In this document: piece by piece, positions 42,016-52,333 of the stretch
Numbering within the stretch: the stretch's first letter is position 1
Layout: every line of letters starts with the position of its first letter
NCBI RefSeq assembly: GCF_017352215.1
Contig: NZ_CP071444.1
Span: 1,364,001 to 1,428,000, forward strand
Length of the DNA: 64,000 bases
Source of the DNA: Alkalibacter rhizosphaerae
GTDB lineage: Bacteria; Bacillota; Clostridia; Eubacteriales; Alkalibacteraceae
Direction: 5' to 3'
Notes under the pieces: model-generated
Database searches by the model: none
What the model was told of the DNA's origin: nothing
The model's input: only the letters and a program-made list of their open reading frames with translations
Position numbers and translations under genes: made by a program

Positions 42016-42345
42016 TTAGATTAGGGAATCCAATAATTGGATGTAATCTTCTTTACTCTTGGCGCCGACTTCCCGTCTTACCTCTTCGCCATCTTTAAAG
42101 AATAAAATCGTAGGAATGCTCATAACACGATACTTCATGGCAATGGAACGGTTCTCGTCCACGTTGAGCTTTGCGATTTTTACAACACCTTCAAATTCCT
42201 GCGCCAATTCATTGACAATGGGAATGACCTGTTGACATGGTCCACACCACTCCGCCCAAAAATCGATCATCACTGGAATTTTGGATGCAATGACTTCTTT
42301 TTCGAAATTTTCTTCATCCAGTATTACGACGTAGCTATCCGACAT
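42016..42345 (-). CDS. trxA: Thioredoxin
   Basis: 109 residues: DFWAEWCGPCQQVIPIVNE with the CGPC redox pair near residue 34, KLNVDENRSIAMKYRVMSIPTILFF with the cis-proline. AAGGAG upstream. Minus strand, against the right-arm trend. Confidence 0.96.
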   Translation of the reverse strand: MSDSYVVILDEENFEKEVIASKIPVMIDFWAEWCGPCQQVIPIVNELAQEFEGVVKIAKLNVDENRSIAMKYRVMSIPTILFFKDGEEVRREVGAKSKEDYIQLLDSLI

Positions 42346-42480
42346 GACCCAAACTCCTTTCCTTTAGTTAGTGTATTGTTACCCCGAACCATGAAGGTAT
42401 AATCAGACATAAACGGGGGACAGGACGAAATTATATCACAGAAAAAAACCTTTTGGCAAATGAAATCATGGAGGTTTCCA

Positions 42481-43865
42481 GTGGATCGCAAACTCATCGA
42501 AAACATTCAAAAAAAACGGGACCATGTCAAATTCCACATGCCGGGTCATAAAGGCAGGGCCTTTTTTCCATACCATGGGGAAGCATGGGACATCACGGAA
42601 ATTCCGGGTACGGACAACCTGAACGATCCCCGGGAAGAAATACTGGCATTGGAGCAAGACATCGCCCGAATCTATGGAAGTCTGGAAAGCAGGATCGTGG
42701 TCAATGGAGCCACCAGCGCCCTCATGGCGGCCATCATGGCAACCTTTCGGCCGGGCCAGCAGGTCCTGATCCCTAGAAATGCCCACAAGAGCGTCTACAG
42801 CGCATTTATCTACGGGAGGATCTCTCCCGTCTACATATCACCGGATATGGGGGGAGCCTTGGGGTATCCCGTGGGGATCACCCCGAAAGCCGTAAAAAAG
42901 GCCATGGACGAGGCACCGGATGCCAAAGGACTGGTGATCACCTATCCGTCCTATTACGGGACCTGCGACGACCTGGAAGCCATAGGGGCACTGTGCAGGC
43001 AGCGGTCCATGATCCTCCTGGTGGACGAGGCCCACGGTGCCCATTTCCACTTCGGGAAAAACATGCCTGTCAGCGCTTTGGATGCAGGAGGGGACGTGGT
43101 GGTCCACAGCACCCACAAGACCCTTTCCTCCCTGACGCCGGGGGCCCTGCTGCACATCAACTCCCGACGGGTGGATCCGGAGGCGATCCGCCGCCATTTG
43201 TCCATGCTCCAGACCAGCAGTCCCTCCTATCCCATACTGATCTCTGTTGCCCAGGCAGTAGGGTGGATGGAACGATATGGAGGGGCCAAGCTGGAGCTGC
43301 TGGAAGAAATGTATCGGGAGGTGCGTCAAGAATTGAAGACCAGCCCCTTTCCCATGGTTCGGGACCGTTGGGCCATGGAAACGAAAAACTGGGATCCTCT
43401 GAAGCTGTGGTTTTGCAGCGGGAACCGGAAAGAGCTTGGCAGGATCCTGTCCCAATCATACGGGATCGACCTGGAATGGGAGGATGGCAGGACCGGACTG
43501 GCCATGGCCGGCGTCGGTTCCATCCGGGAAGACTACATCCGCCTGCTGGAAACCTTGAAATCGATTGGAAGGGAACTTCCTGAAGAAACCGGGATGGGAA
43601 GAGGAGAAGCCTTGTCTTATCCGAAGCCGGGGAAGAAAGTGATGGAGCTTTACGAAGAGGCGCCCTGGGAGCAAGTGTCCCTTTCCCAGGCGGCGGGAAG
43701 GATCAGCGCCGATTTCATCACCCCCTATCCGCCGGGGATCCCCTGGTTTGCCCGGGAGAGATCATTGGAGCCGAAGCGGTGGAGTATTTGAAGAAGCATA
43801 AAACGGCAGATGTGACGGGCCTGAAAGCACAGGAAATGATCAAGGTCTGCAAGGAGGACGCATGA
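42481..43865 (+). CDS. Orn/Lys/Arg decarboxylase-family PLP enzyme, YaaO-like (apparent frameshift)
   Basis: Fold-type I PLP enzyme. HVKFHMPGHKGRAFFP opens it, DEAHGAHFHFG and the PLP lysine in VHSTHKTLSSLTPGALLH (near residue 218) follow. GTG 42481 has GGAGG six bases upstream. The continuous frame ends early at 43791 in unrelated sequence after PPGIP. One extra C at the C-run 43740-43743 would restore the expected PPGIPLVCPGEII and a C-terminus (IGAEAVEYLKKHKTADVTG) to a stop at 43865, one base before tmk. In Bacillus subtilis yaaO precedes tmk. Substrate (arginine, lysine or ornithine) is not determined. Confidence 0.82.
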
Positions 43866-43866
43866 T

Positions 43867-44559
43867 ATGAGCAAGGGAAAACTGATCGTCATAGAAGGAG
43901 TGGACGGCAGCGGGAAAGAGACCCAAAGCCGGCTGCTGCACCAATATTTGCTCCGGGAAAAAACACCGGTGCTGCATTTGTCCTATCCCCGGTATGAAAA
44001 GGAAAGTTCCGCTTTGGTAAAAATGTATCTGCGGGGAGATTTCGGGTCGGACCCGGATGCCATCAGCCCTTATGTGTCTTCCACTTTTTTTGCGGCGGAT
44101 CGGTATGCTTCCTACAAAACCGAGTATGAGGCCTTTTACATGGATGGCGGATGGGTGCTGGCGGACCGGTTCACCACCTCCAACATGATCCACCAGGGAG
44201 GCAAGATCGCCGACCTGAAAGAGCGGAAAGAATTTTTGGACTGGCTGGTGGACTACGAATACCGCCTTTATGAAATACCCCGGCCCGATGTGGTTTTTTT
44301 CCTGGATCTGCCACCGGAGATCAGCCTGGAGCGGATCCGGGAGCGTTCCAACAAGATCACCAAGGAAAAGGAGAAGGACATCCACGAAAGCAATCGCCAG
44401 CACCTGTTCCATGCCTACGAGGCGGCATGCCGGATCGCCGGAGAGCAGGGATGGCACCGGATCGACTGCATGGACGGCAATCGGCAACGATCCGTGGAGG
44501 AGATCCACGGAGAGATCGTCCATCACATCAAAAAGCTTGGAGGACAAGATCGTGTTTGA
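43867..44559 (+). CDS. tmk: Thymidylate kinase
   Basis: 230 residues. P-loop VIEGVDGSGKETQSRLL, DR-type lid ADRFTTSNMIHQ and FLDLPPEISLERIRERSNK. The P-loop has Glu after the Lys where the usual is Gly-Lys-Ser/Thr-Thr-Gln (here GKETQ), seen in some thymidylate kinases of clostridia. Phosphorylates dTMP. Overlaps holB by eight bases. Confidence 0.92.
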   Translation: MSKGKLIVIEGVDGSGKETQSRLLHQYLLREKTPVLHLSYPRYEKESSALVKMYLRGDFGSDPDAISPYVSSTFFAADRYASYKTEYEAFYMDGGWVLADRFTTSNMIHQGGKIADLKERKEFLDWLVDYEYRLYEIPRPDVVFFLDLPPEISLERIRERSNKITKEKEKDIHESNRQHLFHAYEAACRIAGEQGWHRIDCMDGNRQRSVEEIHGEIVHHIKKLGGQDRV

Positions 44560-45520
44560 CCACATCGTCGGAAATGAATGGAACAAGGAGTTTCTGGAAA
44601 AAAGCATCCGGGAGAAAAGCTACAGCCACGCCTACCTCTTTTGCGGACCAAGCGGGATCCAAAAGACGGACATGGCCATGGCTTTTGCCCAGGGGATCTT
44701 TTGTACTGCCCAAGAAAACCGGCCTTGCGGCATCTGCCCCTCCTGTGTGAAAATAACCAAGGGAAATCATCCGGACCTGCACATCATCCAACCGGAAGAG
44801 GACAAGAAATCCGTTCTGATCCAACAGGTCCGCCAAATGCAGCGCAACATCGCCATCAAGGGATACGAAGGGGAGCGGAAGGTCTACATCCTCCGCAAGG
44901 CGGAGACCATGGGCGCCCCGGCGCAAAATGCCATGCTCAAGGTACTGGAGGAACCGGAAGAGGGGACCATCCTCATTCTTGTTGCCAACAGCAAAAGCAG
45001 CATCTTGCCCACCATTCTTTCCCGTTGCCAGATCTTGAATTTCGCACCCATGTCCTTTGCCCAGTTCTCCAAAGAATGGAGTCAGCGGGAGTCTGCCAGC
45101 CGGGAAGAGCTGGAGGCCTTGTACGATCTGACCCAGGGGAAGTATGGAGAAGCCCTTCGGCTGAAGGACGATCCAAAGACGGCCCGGGATTTTCAGCAGA
45201 TCGTATCCCATTTGGACCAGGTGGTCCTTGGAGATCTGGACAAAATATTCGATATCACAGCCTATGCCGCCAAGCAGCACATCGGAGACATCGAGCTGAC
45301 GGATTACCTGTTGATCTATTTTCGAAACCGGATGCTGGCGTCTGCAGAAGCCAAAAAAAGTGAGGGTTTAACCATTGGCACCATTAATGGTATAATAGAG
45401 GCAATTCTTCAGTTCCAGAACAATATCAAGAGCAATTTGAATATGGCGTTGCAGGTGGAGAACCTGCTTTTGAAAATACAGGAGGCAGATTATGGTCGAA
45501 GTAGTGGGAATACGTTTTAA
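44552..45520 (+). CDS. holB: DNA polymerase III delta' subunit
   Basis: 322 residues from GTG 44552 with GGAGG eight bases upstream. FDHIVGNEWNKEFLEKSI, Walker-like CGPSGIQKTDMA, zinc cysteines CGICPSC, and AQNAMLKVLEEPEEGTILILV are typical. The Walker A is degenerate (GPSGIQKT), as expected for delta'. Clamp-loader component. Overlaps ricT by 29 bases. Confidence 0.92.
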   Translation: MFDHIVGNEWNKEFLEKSIREKSYSHAYLFCGPSGIQKTDMAMAFAQGIFCTAQENRPCGICPSCVKITKGNHPDLHIIQPEEDKKSVLIQQVRQMQRNIAIKGYEGERKVYILRKAETMGAPAQNAMLKVLEEPEEGTILILVANSKSSILPTILSRCQILNFAPMSFAQFSKEWSQRESASREELEALYDLTQGKYGEALRLKDDPKTARDFQQIVSHLDQVVLGDLDKIFDITAYAAKQHIGDIELTDYLLIYFRNRMLASAEAKKSEGLTIGTINGIIEAILQFQNNIKSNLNMALQVENLLLKIQEADYGRSSGNTF

Positions 45521-46433
45521 AAAGGCTGGTAAAATATATTACTTCAGCCCGGGGGAATTGTCCCTGGCTTTAGACGACAACGTGATCGTGGAAACGGCAC
45601 GGGGGTTGGAATACGGACAAGTGGTATTGGAAAAAAAGGAGATCGAAGACTCTCAGGTGGTTTCACCCATCAAGCCGGTGCTGCGCAAGGCGACGGAAAA
45701 AGACGACAAAACCTATGAACGGAACCTGGAGAAGGCCCAAGAGGCAATGGTCGTTTGCAAGAAGAAGGTGGAGGAGCACCAGTTGGAGATGAAGTTGATC
45801 GATGTGGAATATACCTTCGACAACAACAAGGTCATCTTTTATTTTACGGCGGAAGGCCGGGTGGATTTCCGGGAACTGGTCAAGGATCTGGCATCCATCT
45901 TCAAGATCCGGATCGAGCTGCGACAGATCGGCGTTCGGGACGAAGCGAAAATGCTGGGGGGCTTGGGTCCCTGCGGCATCGGACTTTGCTGTTCCAAATG
46001 GCTGGGAGAATTCCAGCCCGTGTCCATCAAGATGGCAAAGGAACAAAACTTGTCCCTGAATCCGACAAAAATATCCGGCATTTGCGGCAGACTCTTGTGC
46101 TGCTTGAAGTATGAACAGGATTTTTATGAAGAGATCAACAACAAGCTGCCCTCCCAGGGACAGAAGGTGGGAACGGAAGACGGCAATGGTGTGGTTTTCC
46201 GGGTCAACGTCCTTCGGGAGACGGTGACGGTGAAACTGGATGGAGGAGACGAGCCGGAACTCAAGGAATATCATCTGGAAGAGATCCAAGCACCCAAAGC
46301 TTGTTCGGGCGATTGTCCCAAGCAGAAAAATCAACCGGAGGCCCCACCAAAGAGGGACACCGCCAAAAAAGATGCTTCCAATAGAGACAAGCGGGATCGA
46401 CGGCCCAAGAAGAAGCCAAGACCCAAACAGTGA
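45492..46433 (+). CDS. ricT: PSP1-domain protein RicT (YaaT)
   Basis: 313 residues. IRFKKAGKIYYFSPGELSL and GLEYGQVV begin the PSP1 domain; GGLGPCGIGLCCSKWL and GICGRLLCCLKYEQDFY carry the conserved cysteines. The C-terminal 50 residues are Lys/Arg/Pro-rich and probably disordered. In Bacillus RicT joins RicA and RicF in an iron-sulfur complex controlling RNase Y. ATG 45492 has AGGAGG upstream. Adjoining holB as in Bacillus. Confidence 0.93.
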   Translation: MVEVVGIRFKKAGKIYYFSPGELSLALDDNVIVETARGLEYGQVVLEKKEIEDSQVVSPIKPVLRKATEKDDKTYERNLEKAQEAMVVCKKKVEEHQLEMKLIDVEYTFDNNKVIFYFTAEGRVDFRELVKDLASIFKIRIELRQIGVRDEAKMLGGLGPCGIGLCCSKWLGEFQPVSIKMAKEQNLSLNPTKISGICGRLLCCLKYEQDFYEEINNKLPSQGQKVGTEDGNGVVFRVNVLRETVTVKLDGGDEPELKEYHLEEIQAPKACSGDCPKQKNQPEAPPKRDTAKKDASNRDKRDRRPKKKPRPKQ

Positions 46434-46478
46434 AATTGTTAAAAAAGTGGTTTAATGTTGTATTGATATATTGTATAA

Positions 46479-46688
<210 letters not shown>

Positions 46689-46693
46689 GATGA

Positions 46694-46733
46694 GTAAAAA
46701 ACCTCTGTATAGGGGTTTTTTTATTTTTTCAAA
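46694..46733 (+). terminator. Terminator after ferredoxin gene
   Basis: AAAACCTC-TGTAT-AGGGGTTTT with an imperfect stem and a T-rich tail. Confidence 0.7.
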
Positions 46734-46741
46734 TTACCCAC

Positions 46742-46858
46742 ATATCCACAAGGTGTGGTAAAATTTGTGGATAGATCCTTATTGTTTGTGGAAAAGCCTT
46801 GGATGATTCACTTGAGTTATCCACAATCTGTGCACAAAAAGACGGAAAATGTGGATAG
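46742..46858. repeat. DnaA-box cluster outside oriC
   Basis: Boxes: ATATCCACA 46742-46750, TGTGGATAG 46766-46774, perfect TTATCCACA 46817-46825, TGTGGATAG 46850-46858, plus TGTGCACA 46829-46836 and a TTTGTGGAAAA near 46786. Two more near-matches (around 46968 and 46984) fall in the next gene. Orientations are mixed. About 18 kb from the unwinding region and without trios, it is not a second origin; a DnaA-titrating or DnaA-regulated promoter site is more likely. Confidence 0.75.
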
Positions 46859-46932
46859 ATCACCATATTTGGTGGCGAACATACGTTACATACCATATGT
46901 AAACAGAAACACGAAGGAAAGAAGGGGCGACC

Positions 46933-47694
46933 GTGGAAAAAGTACCGGTTTTTCAACAGGAAAGAGTGGATAACCTTCATATCTGTGGATTAAAATTGAT
47001 CCAGGGGGAAAACTCCTTCCGATACGGGGTGGATGCCGTTCTTTTATCCTGGATGGCGGGGCAAAAAACAAGGAAGGGCGGCAAGGTGGCCGACCTGGGC
47101 ACGGGAAGCGGTATTATCCCCATTCTCCTGGCAGCCCAATACCAGGCCATGGCATACGGACTGGAACTGGTGCCCCAGATGGCGGACATGGCCCAAAGAA
47201 GTGTTCGCCTCAACGGATTGGAAGATCGGATCCGAATACTGGAAGGGGACATCAAGGATCTTCCCAGGGAGATGGAGCCCAACACCTTCGACGTGGTGGT
47301 GAGCAATCCTCCCTACATGTCCCCCAAGGAAGGGCTGAAGAATGAAAGCTTGGAGCGAGCCATCGCCCGCCATGAGATTCACTGCAACATCCAGGACGTG
47401 ACTGCCGCCGCCAAACGACTGTTGAAGACGAAAGGCCGTTTTTTCCTGGTCCATCGGCCCCACCGGATGGTGGACGTCTTTTGCGCCATGCGCAACAACG
47501 GCCTGGAACCGAAACGGCTGATCCTGGTCAAGCCGGCCAGGGGCAAGGCGGCCAACATGATGCTGGTGGAAGGTCTCAAAGAGGGAAATCCGGGCCTGAT
47601 CGTGGAGGAAGACCTCTATGTCTACGGCGAAGACGGGAACTACTCCGACCAGATCCTGGAGATCTACCAAAAGAAAAAAGGGGCCCTGTTGTAA
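46933..47694 (+). CDS. TrmN6-like tRNA (adenine37-N6)-methyltransferase (YabB)
   Basis: 253 residues from GTG 46933. SAM motif VADLGTGSGIIPILLAA and the N6-adenine motif NPPYMSPKEG (SNPPY) are present; LIQGENSFRYGVDAVLLSW is the family start. Bacillus subtilis YabB is the same type and lies after yabA. Upstream sits the DnaA-box cluster. Confidence 0.88.
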   Translation: MEKVPVFQQERVDNLHICGLKLIQGENSFRYGVDAVLLSWMAGQKTRKGGKVADLGTGSGIIPILLAAQYQAMAYGLELVPQMADMAQRSVRLNGLEDRIRILEGDIKDLPREMEPNTFDVVVSNPPYMSPKEGLKNESLERAIARHEIHCNIQDVTAAAKRLLKTKGRFFLVHRPHRMVDVFCAMRNNGLEPKRLILVKPARGKAANMMLVEGLKEGNPGLIVEEDLYVYGEDGNYSDQILEIYQKKKGALL

Positions 47695-47712
47695 AAAACA
47701 AGGTCCCTTTTG
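47675..47712. terminator. Bidirectional terminator between yabB-like gene and hisIE
   Basis: AAAAGGGGCCCTGTT and AACAAGGTCCCTTTT form a stem with G-U pairs and A/T runs on both sides. Confidence 0.7.
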
Positions 47713-47733
47713 CCGTTTCTTCTTCAAAATCCG

Positions 47734-48351
47734 CTATTTGTGGCGATTTTCCAACTCGGCCAGAATGTCCGTCCAGGCCACCCCCTGTTCCACCAGGAGC
47801 ACCATCAGGTGATAGAGAAGATCGGAAGATTCGTAGATCAGTTCTTCCGGAGAATCGTTCTTTGCGGCGATGATGGTCTCTGCCGCTTCCTCCCCCACCT
47901 TTTTCAGGATCTTGTCCACTCCCTTGTCAAAGAGGTACTGGGTATAGGATCCTTCCTTGGGGTTGTTTTTCCGGTCCACCACGATCTGGTAGAGGGCATG
48001 GAGCATGTCCTGTCTGGGAGAGGACAGATGCTCCCCGTCCAGTCCCCGATAAAAACAGCTGATTTCACCCGTGTGGCAGCTGGGTCCGGCGGGAAGGACC
48101 CGTACCAGGAGGGTGTCTTCGTCGCAATCCATGTCCATGGAGACCACCTGCTGCACGTTGCCGGAGGTGGCTCCCTTGTTCCACAATTCCTGCCGGCTTC
48201 TGCTGAAAAACCAGGTGGTCCCCGTTTCCAGAGTCTTTTCCAGGGATTCCCGGTTCATGTAGGCCATCATCAATACCTGGGAAGTGGCCGCATCTTGAAC
48301 GATGGCGGGGATCAGGCCTTTTTCATCAAATTTCAATCGATTCAAATCCAT
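47734..48351 (-). CDS. hisI: Bifunctional phosphoribosyl-AMP cyclohydrolase / phosphoribosyl-ATP pyrophosphatase HisIE
   Basis: 205 residues. HisI half: [51 protein letters not shown]. HisE half: [21 protein letters not shown]. Carries out steps 2 and 3. ATG 48351 overlaps the hisF stop (TAATG); GGAG is nine bases upstream. Last gene of the operon. Confidence 0.95.
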   Translation of the reverse strand: MDLNRLKFDEKGLIPAIVQDAATSQVLMMAYMNRESLEKTLETGTTWFFSRSRQELWNKGATSGNVQQVVSMDMDCDEDTLLVRVLPAGPSCHTGEISCFYRGLDGEHLSSPRQDMLHALYQIVVDRKNNPKEGSYTQYLFDKGVDKILKKVGEEAAETIIAAKNDSPEELIYESSDLLYHLMVLLVEQGVAWTDILAELENRHK

Positions 48352-49112
48352 TATAAACATCTCCTTACCGGTATCTTGTTGGTGTAAAGGTATTCTTTCA
48401 AATCGGGGATGGGGATCTCCTTGTAGTGGAAGACGGAGGCGGCCAGGGCAGCATCGGCGCCCGCTTCCAGCACATCCAGAAAATCTTCTTTTTTTCCGGC
48501 ACCGCCGGAGGCGATGATGGGGATGGTCAGGCGTTGTGAAAGGATGCGGTTGAGCTCCATGTCGTAGCCTTCCTTGACCCCGTCTGCATCGATGGAGTTG
48601 ATGCAGATCTCTCCGGCACCCAGTTCCTGCCCCTGAAGGGCCCACTGGATGGCATCCAGACCGGTGTTTTCCCGGCCCCCTTTTACGTATACGTTCCAGG
48701 ATCCGGACCCGTTTCTCTTGGCGTCGATGGAGAGGACCACGCACTGGCTACCGAAGCGCAGGGCCCCTTCCCGAATGAGGGAGGGGTTGGCCACAGCGGC
48801 GGAATTCACCGATACCTTGTCGGCACCGGCCAACAGGACTTTGCGAAAATCCTCCACGCTGCGGATCCCTCCGCCGATGGTGAAGGGGATATGGATGGCG
48901 CCGGCCACCTTTTCCACGATGTGAAGGAAGATGTCCCGATTTTCATGGGAGGCGGTGATGTCGTAGAAAACCAGTTCATCGGCGCATTGTTCCGAGTAGA
49001 ATTTGCCCAGTTCCACCGGATCCGCCACGTCCTGGATCCCTTCGAACTTCTTTCCCTTGACGACCCGGCCCTTGTCCACATCCAGACAGGGAATGATTCG
49101 CTTTGCCAGCAT
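48351..49112 (-). CDS. hisF: Imidazole glycerol phosphate synthase subunit HisF
   Basis: 253 residues, TIM barrel: [23 protein letters not shown] with catalytic Asp 11, [10 protein letters not shown] with the second Asp, [17 protein letters not shown], and [13 protein letters not shown]. Forms the cyclase with HisH. Ends VRRCL, a few residues longer than many. Confidence 0.96.
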   Translation of the reverse strand: MLAKRIIPCLDVDKGRVVKGKKFEGIQDVADPVELGKFYSEQCADELVFYDITASHENRDIFLHIVEKVAGAIHIPFTIGGGIRSVEDFRKVLLAGADKVSVNSAAVANPSLIREGALRFGSQCVVLSIDAKRNGSGSWNVYVKGGRENTGLDAIQWALQGQELGAGEICINSIDADGVKEGYDMELNRILSQRLTIPIIASGGAGKKEDFLDVLEAGADAALAASVFHYKEIPIPDLKEYLYTNKIPVRRCL

Positions 49113-49114
49113 GG

Positions 49115-49837
49115 TTATCGGTCCTCCCCAAGGAAGTCCAGGATTTCTTTCATGGTCAGGGTCCCTTCATAAAGGGCCTTTCCAGTGATGGCGCCGTATA
49201 GGTCCAGACCGGCCAGTTCCTTGATGTTATCGATCCGGGCAATGCCCCCGGAAGCGATGATGTCCACATCCAGTTTTTCCTGAAGGGTCTTCAGCATCTC
49301 CACGTTGGGTCCCATGAGCATGCCGTCCCGGGAAATGTCCGTATAGATGATGGTGGCCACGCCGGCTTCTTGAAGCTCCCTGCAAAAGGGAAGGACCTTC
49401 TTGTCGCTGGTCTCCACCCAGCCTTTGACGGCAACAAAGTCCCCTTTGGCGTCTACGGATACGGCGATCCGGCCGGGATATTTGTCGCAAAGCCTTTTGA
49501 CCAGGTCCATGTCCTCCACGGCACGGGTACCCAGGATCACCCGGTCCACTCCCATGGACAGGTAGGAATCCACCGTTTCTTCGCTTCGGATCCCCCCTCC
49601 CAGCTCTACCGGGATGGAGACGGATGCCACCATCCGGCGGATCAGGTCTTTATTGGGCTGGTTTCCTGTAAAGGCGCCGTCCAGGTCCACCAGGTGAAGG
49701 TAGGAGGCTCCTTGCGTTTCCCACATTTTCGCCACTTGGACGGGATCGTCGAAATAGGCGGTCTCCTGATCCATCAGTCCTTGCTGCAGGCGGACGCACC
49801 GTCCGTTTTTTATATCGATTGCCGGCAATACGATCAT
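49115..49837 (-). CDS. hisA: ProFAR isomerase HisA
   Basis: 240 residues. [17 protein letters not shown] with catalytic Asp 8, [39 protein letters not shown] and [12 protein letters not shown]. Full-length (beta-alpha)8 barrel. Overlaps hisH by four bases. Confidence 0.96.
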   Translation of the reverse strand: MIVLPAIDIKNGRCVRLQQGLMDQETAYFDDPVQVAKMWETQGASYLHLVDLDGAFTGNQPNKDLIRRMVASVSIPVELGGGIRSEETVDSYLSMGVDRVILGTRAVEDMDLVKRLCDKYPGRIAVSVDAKGDFVAVKGWVETSDKKVLPFCRELQEAGVATIIYTDISRDGMLMGPNVEMLKTLQEKLDVDIIASGGIARIDNIKELAGLDLYGAITGKALYEGTLTMKEILDFLGEDR

Positions 49838-50439
49838 GATATCAACTCCTTAAAATTTTCCAGCAGTTTGATGCCGGTGGTGCTGCTCTTTTCCGGATGA
49901 AACTGCATCCCCATGACGTTGTCCCTGCAGACCACGGCAGGTACGTCCACCCCATAGTCCGTATACAGGAGAACATCGTCCATGTAGGCCGGGTCCAGGT
50001 GGTAGGAATGGACGAAATAGACGTATTCTCCGTCTTCGATCCCCTTTACCAAAAGGTGGTCCCTTTTGATGTGGAGCTGGTTCCATCCCATGTGGGGGAC
50101 TTTGCGCCCCGGTTGAAAGCGGACGATCTCCCCTTTCAACAGACCCAGGCCCTGCCAGATCCCGTCTTCGTAGCTGGTTTCAAAGAGAAGCTGCATCCCC
50201 AGGCAGATCCCAAGAAGGGGCTTGCCTTTTGCCGCATAATCCTTGATCACCTTGTCCAAGCCGGAATCCACCAGATGGTCCATGGCGTCCTTGAAGGCGC
50301 CCACACCGGGAAGGACAATGGCATCCGCCTGGTCGATGGCTTCCCTGTCGCCGGTGATGATGCATTCCATTCCCAGCTGCGTCAACGCATTGTACACGTT
50401 TTTCAGGTTCCCGACGCCGTAATCCACGATGGCGATCAT
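49834..50439 (-). CDS. hisH: Imidazole glycerol phosphate synthase glutamine amidotransferase HisH
   Basis: 201 residues from ATG 50439, with AGGTGG five bases upstream. Class I glutaminase: nucleophile Cys in LLGICLGMQLLFE and the His-Glu pair in GMQFHPEKSS. IVDYGVGNLKNV opens it. An earlier GTG at 50448 is in frame but overlaps the ribosome site. Confidence 0.95.
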   Translation of the reverse strand: MIAIVDYGVGNLKNVYNALTQLGMECIITGDREAIDQADAIVLPGVGAFKDAMDHLVDSGLDKVIKDYAAKGKPLLGICLGMQLLFETSYEDGIWQGLGLLKGEIVRFQPGRKVPHMGWNQLHIKRDHLLVKGIEDGEYVYFVHSYHLDPAYMDDVLLYTDYGVDVPAVVCRDNVMGMQFHPEKSSTTGIKLLENFKELIS

Positions 50440-50448
50440 GCCGGCCAC

Positions 50449-51030
50449 CTACAGAAGGCCCTTGGTGGAGGGAATGTCCTTGGTCCCGTCGGTGGAGACG
50501 GCTTCCCCCAGGGCCCGTCCCAAGGATTTGAAGACGGATTCCAAAATGTGGTGGTCGTTATTTCCGTACAGGGTGGTGACGTGGAGGGTGGTGCCGGACT
50601 GGATGGCCAGGGCATAGAGGAATTCCTTCAGCATCTCCGTTTCAAAATCCCCCACCTTCTCCCGGGTCAGGGGAACATCAAAAACCAGATAGCCCCTGCC
50701 GCTCAAATCCAGGGAGGTCCGGGTCAGGACTTCGTCCATGGGGCAGTAGAAGGTGCCGTAGCGGCGGATCCCCTCCTTGTTGCCCAAGGCTTCCTTCAAG
50801 GCCTCTCCAAGAAGGATCCCCAGATCTTCCACCGTGTGGTGGGTATCCACTTCCAGGTCGCCCTTGCAGGTCAGGGACAGGTCCATCTTGGCATGTTTGG
50901 CCAGGAGGGTCATCATGTGGTCGAAAAACCCCATGCCGGTGGTCCCTTCATATTTTCCGCTGCCGTCCAGATCCAGGCGGCAGGATAGTTCCGTTTCCAG
51001 TGTTCTTCTACTTCGGCTTGCACTTCTCAT
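50449..51030 (-). CDS. hisB: Imidazoleglycerol-phosphate dehydratase HisB
   Basis: 193 residues, the single-domain form. Metal-binding GFFDHMMTLLAKH, DTHHTVEDLGI and NDHHILESVFK. No N-terminal HAD phosphatase domain, so it does not supply histidinol-phosphatase. ATG 51030 lies one base after the hisD stop; AAAGGAG seven bases upstream. Confidence 0.96.
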   Translation of the reverse strand: MRSASRSRRTLETELSCRLDLDGSGKYEGTTGMGFFDHMMTLLAKHAKMDLSLTCKGDLEVDTHHTVEDLGILLGEALKEALGNKEGIRRYGTFYCPMDEVLTRTSLDLSGRGYLVFDVPLTREKVGDFETEMLKEFLYALAIQSGTTLHVTTLYGNNDHHILESVFKSLGRALGEAVSTDGTKDIPSTKGLL

Positions 51031-51031
51031 G

Positions 51032-52333
51032 TTAGCGCTCCTTTCCATCTTTAAAACGTATGACAATGGCGTTGGCGTGGGAGTAAAATCCCTCCCGGGT
51101 GGCAAAATCGGCGACCCGGCGGCTCACATCGGCCAAGCTTTCCCTGTCATAATACAATACGCTACTCCGTTTGACAAAGTCGTAGACACCCAGGGGGGAA
51201 GAAAAGCGGGCGGTCCCGGAGGTAGGCAGGGTGTGGTTGGGTCCGGCGAAGTAATCTCCGATGGGTTCCGGCGTGTAGGCTCCCAGAAATATGGCGCCGG
51301 CATTGGTGATGGACGGCAGCATTTCCATCGGTTCTTCCACCATGAGCTCCAGGTGTTCCGGGGCGATGAGGTTGGACAGGGCCGTAGCTTCCGCCGGAGA
51401 ATCCACCAGAAACACCTTGCCGTTGTCCTCGATGGACCGTTTCATGATCTCCCTTCGGGGCAGCCGGTCCATTTGTTGGTATAAAGACGTTTTTACCGCC
51501 TCCGCCAGGGACGGGCTCCAGGTGATCAGCATGGAGGAAGCCATTTCGTCGTGTTCCGCCTGGCTCAGCAGGTCGGCGGCGATGAAGTCGGGCCGGGCCT
51601 TGACGTCGGCGATGATGCAGATCTCGCTGGGGCCGGCGATCATGTCGATGTCCACTCTTCCGAAGACCTGCTTTTTCGCTGTGGCCACGTAAATGTTTCC
51701 CGGTCCCACGATCTTGTAGACAGGATCGATGGTCTCTGTTCCGTAGGCCAGGGCGGCGATGCCCTGGGCGCCGCCCACCTTGTAGATCTCGTCGATGCCG
51801 GCGATCTTGGCGGCTGCCAGGATGTTGGGATCCAGACTCCCGTCCTTTCGCGGCGGAGTGATCATGGCGATGGAGGTCACCCCGGCCACCTTGGCGGGAA
51901 TGGCGTCCATGAGAACGGTGGAAGGATAGCCGGCTTTTCCGCCGGGGACGTAGAGGCCCACCCGTTGGATGGGGGTGATCTGCTGTCCCAGCCGGATGCC
52001 CGGGCCGAAGTGCTTCAGCCAGGAATCGGCACGCTGTTCTTCGTGGTAGGTGGTGATGTTTTCCCGGGCTTGGACCATGGTCTCGATAAAGTCGGGATCC
52101 ACTGCGTCATAGCCGGCCTGGATCTCCTCCGGCGTCACTTTCAAGGTCTCCAGACGGACCTTGTCGAAGGCTTCCGTGTAGGAGAACAAGGCGGCGTCCC
52201 CTTCCTGTCGGACCCGGTCAAGGATCCGGGAGACCGCCTCTTCCACGTTCCGGTTTTGTTCGTCGCTGCGGGAGAGCAGGTCGTCCACCGTCTTTTTATT
52301 GATTTGACTTTCTTTTAGGATATAAGTTTTCAT
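51032..52333 (-). CDS. hisD: Histidinol dehydrogenase
   Basis: 433 residues. VGLYVPGGKAGYPSTVLM, GGAQGIAALAYGTETI, GPSEICIIADVKARPDFIAADLLSQAEHD and the zinc/His region (EHLELM, GPNHTLPTSGTARF). NAD-dependent, last two steps. Starts right after the hisG stop. Confidence 0.97.
   Translation of the reverse strand: MKTYILKESQINKKTVDDLLSRSDEQNRNVEEAVSRILDRVRQEGDAALFSYTEAFDKVRLETLKVTPEEIQAGYDAVDPDFIETMVQARENITTYHEEQRADSWLKHFGPGIRLGQQITPIQRVGLYVPGGKAGYPSTVLMDAIPAKVAGVTSIAMITPPRKDGSLDPNILAAAKIAGIDEIYKVGGAQGIAALAYGTETIDPVYKIVGPGNIYVATAKKQVFGRVDIDMIAGPSEICIIADVKARPDFIAADLLSQAEHDEMASSMLITWSPSLAEAVKTSLYQQMDRLPRREIMKRSIEDNGKVFLVDSPAEATALSNLIAPEHLELMVEEPMEMLPSITNAGAIFLGAYTPEPIGDYFAGPNHTLPTSGTARFSSPLGVYDFVKRSSVLYYDRESLADVSRRVADFATREGFYSHANAIVIRFKDGKER

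Noticed and set aside
46742-46858. Second replication origin
   Set aside because: No trios, no AT-rich unwinding stretch beside the boxes and no initiator gene. The gene-orientation switch is at rpmH/dnaA.
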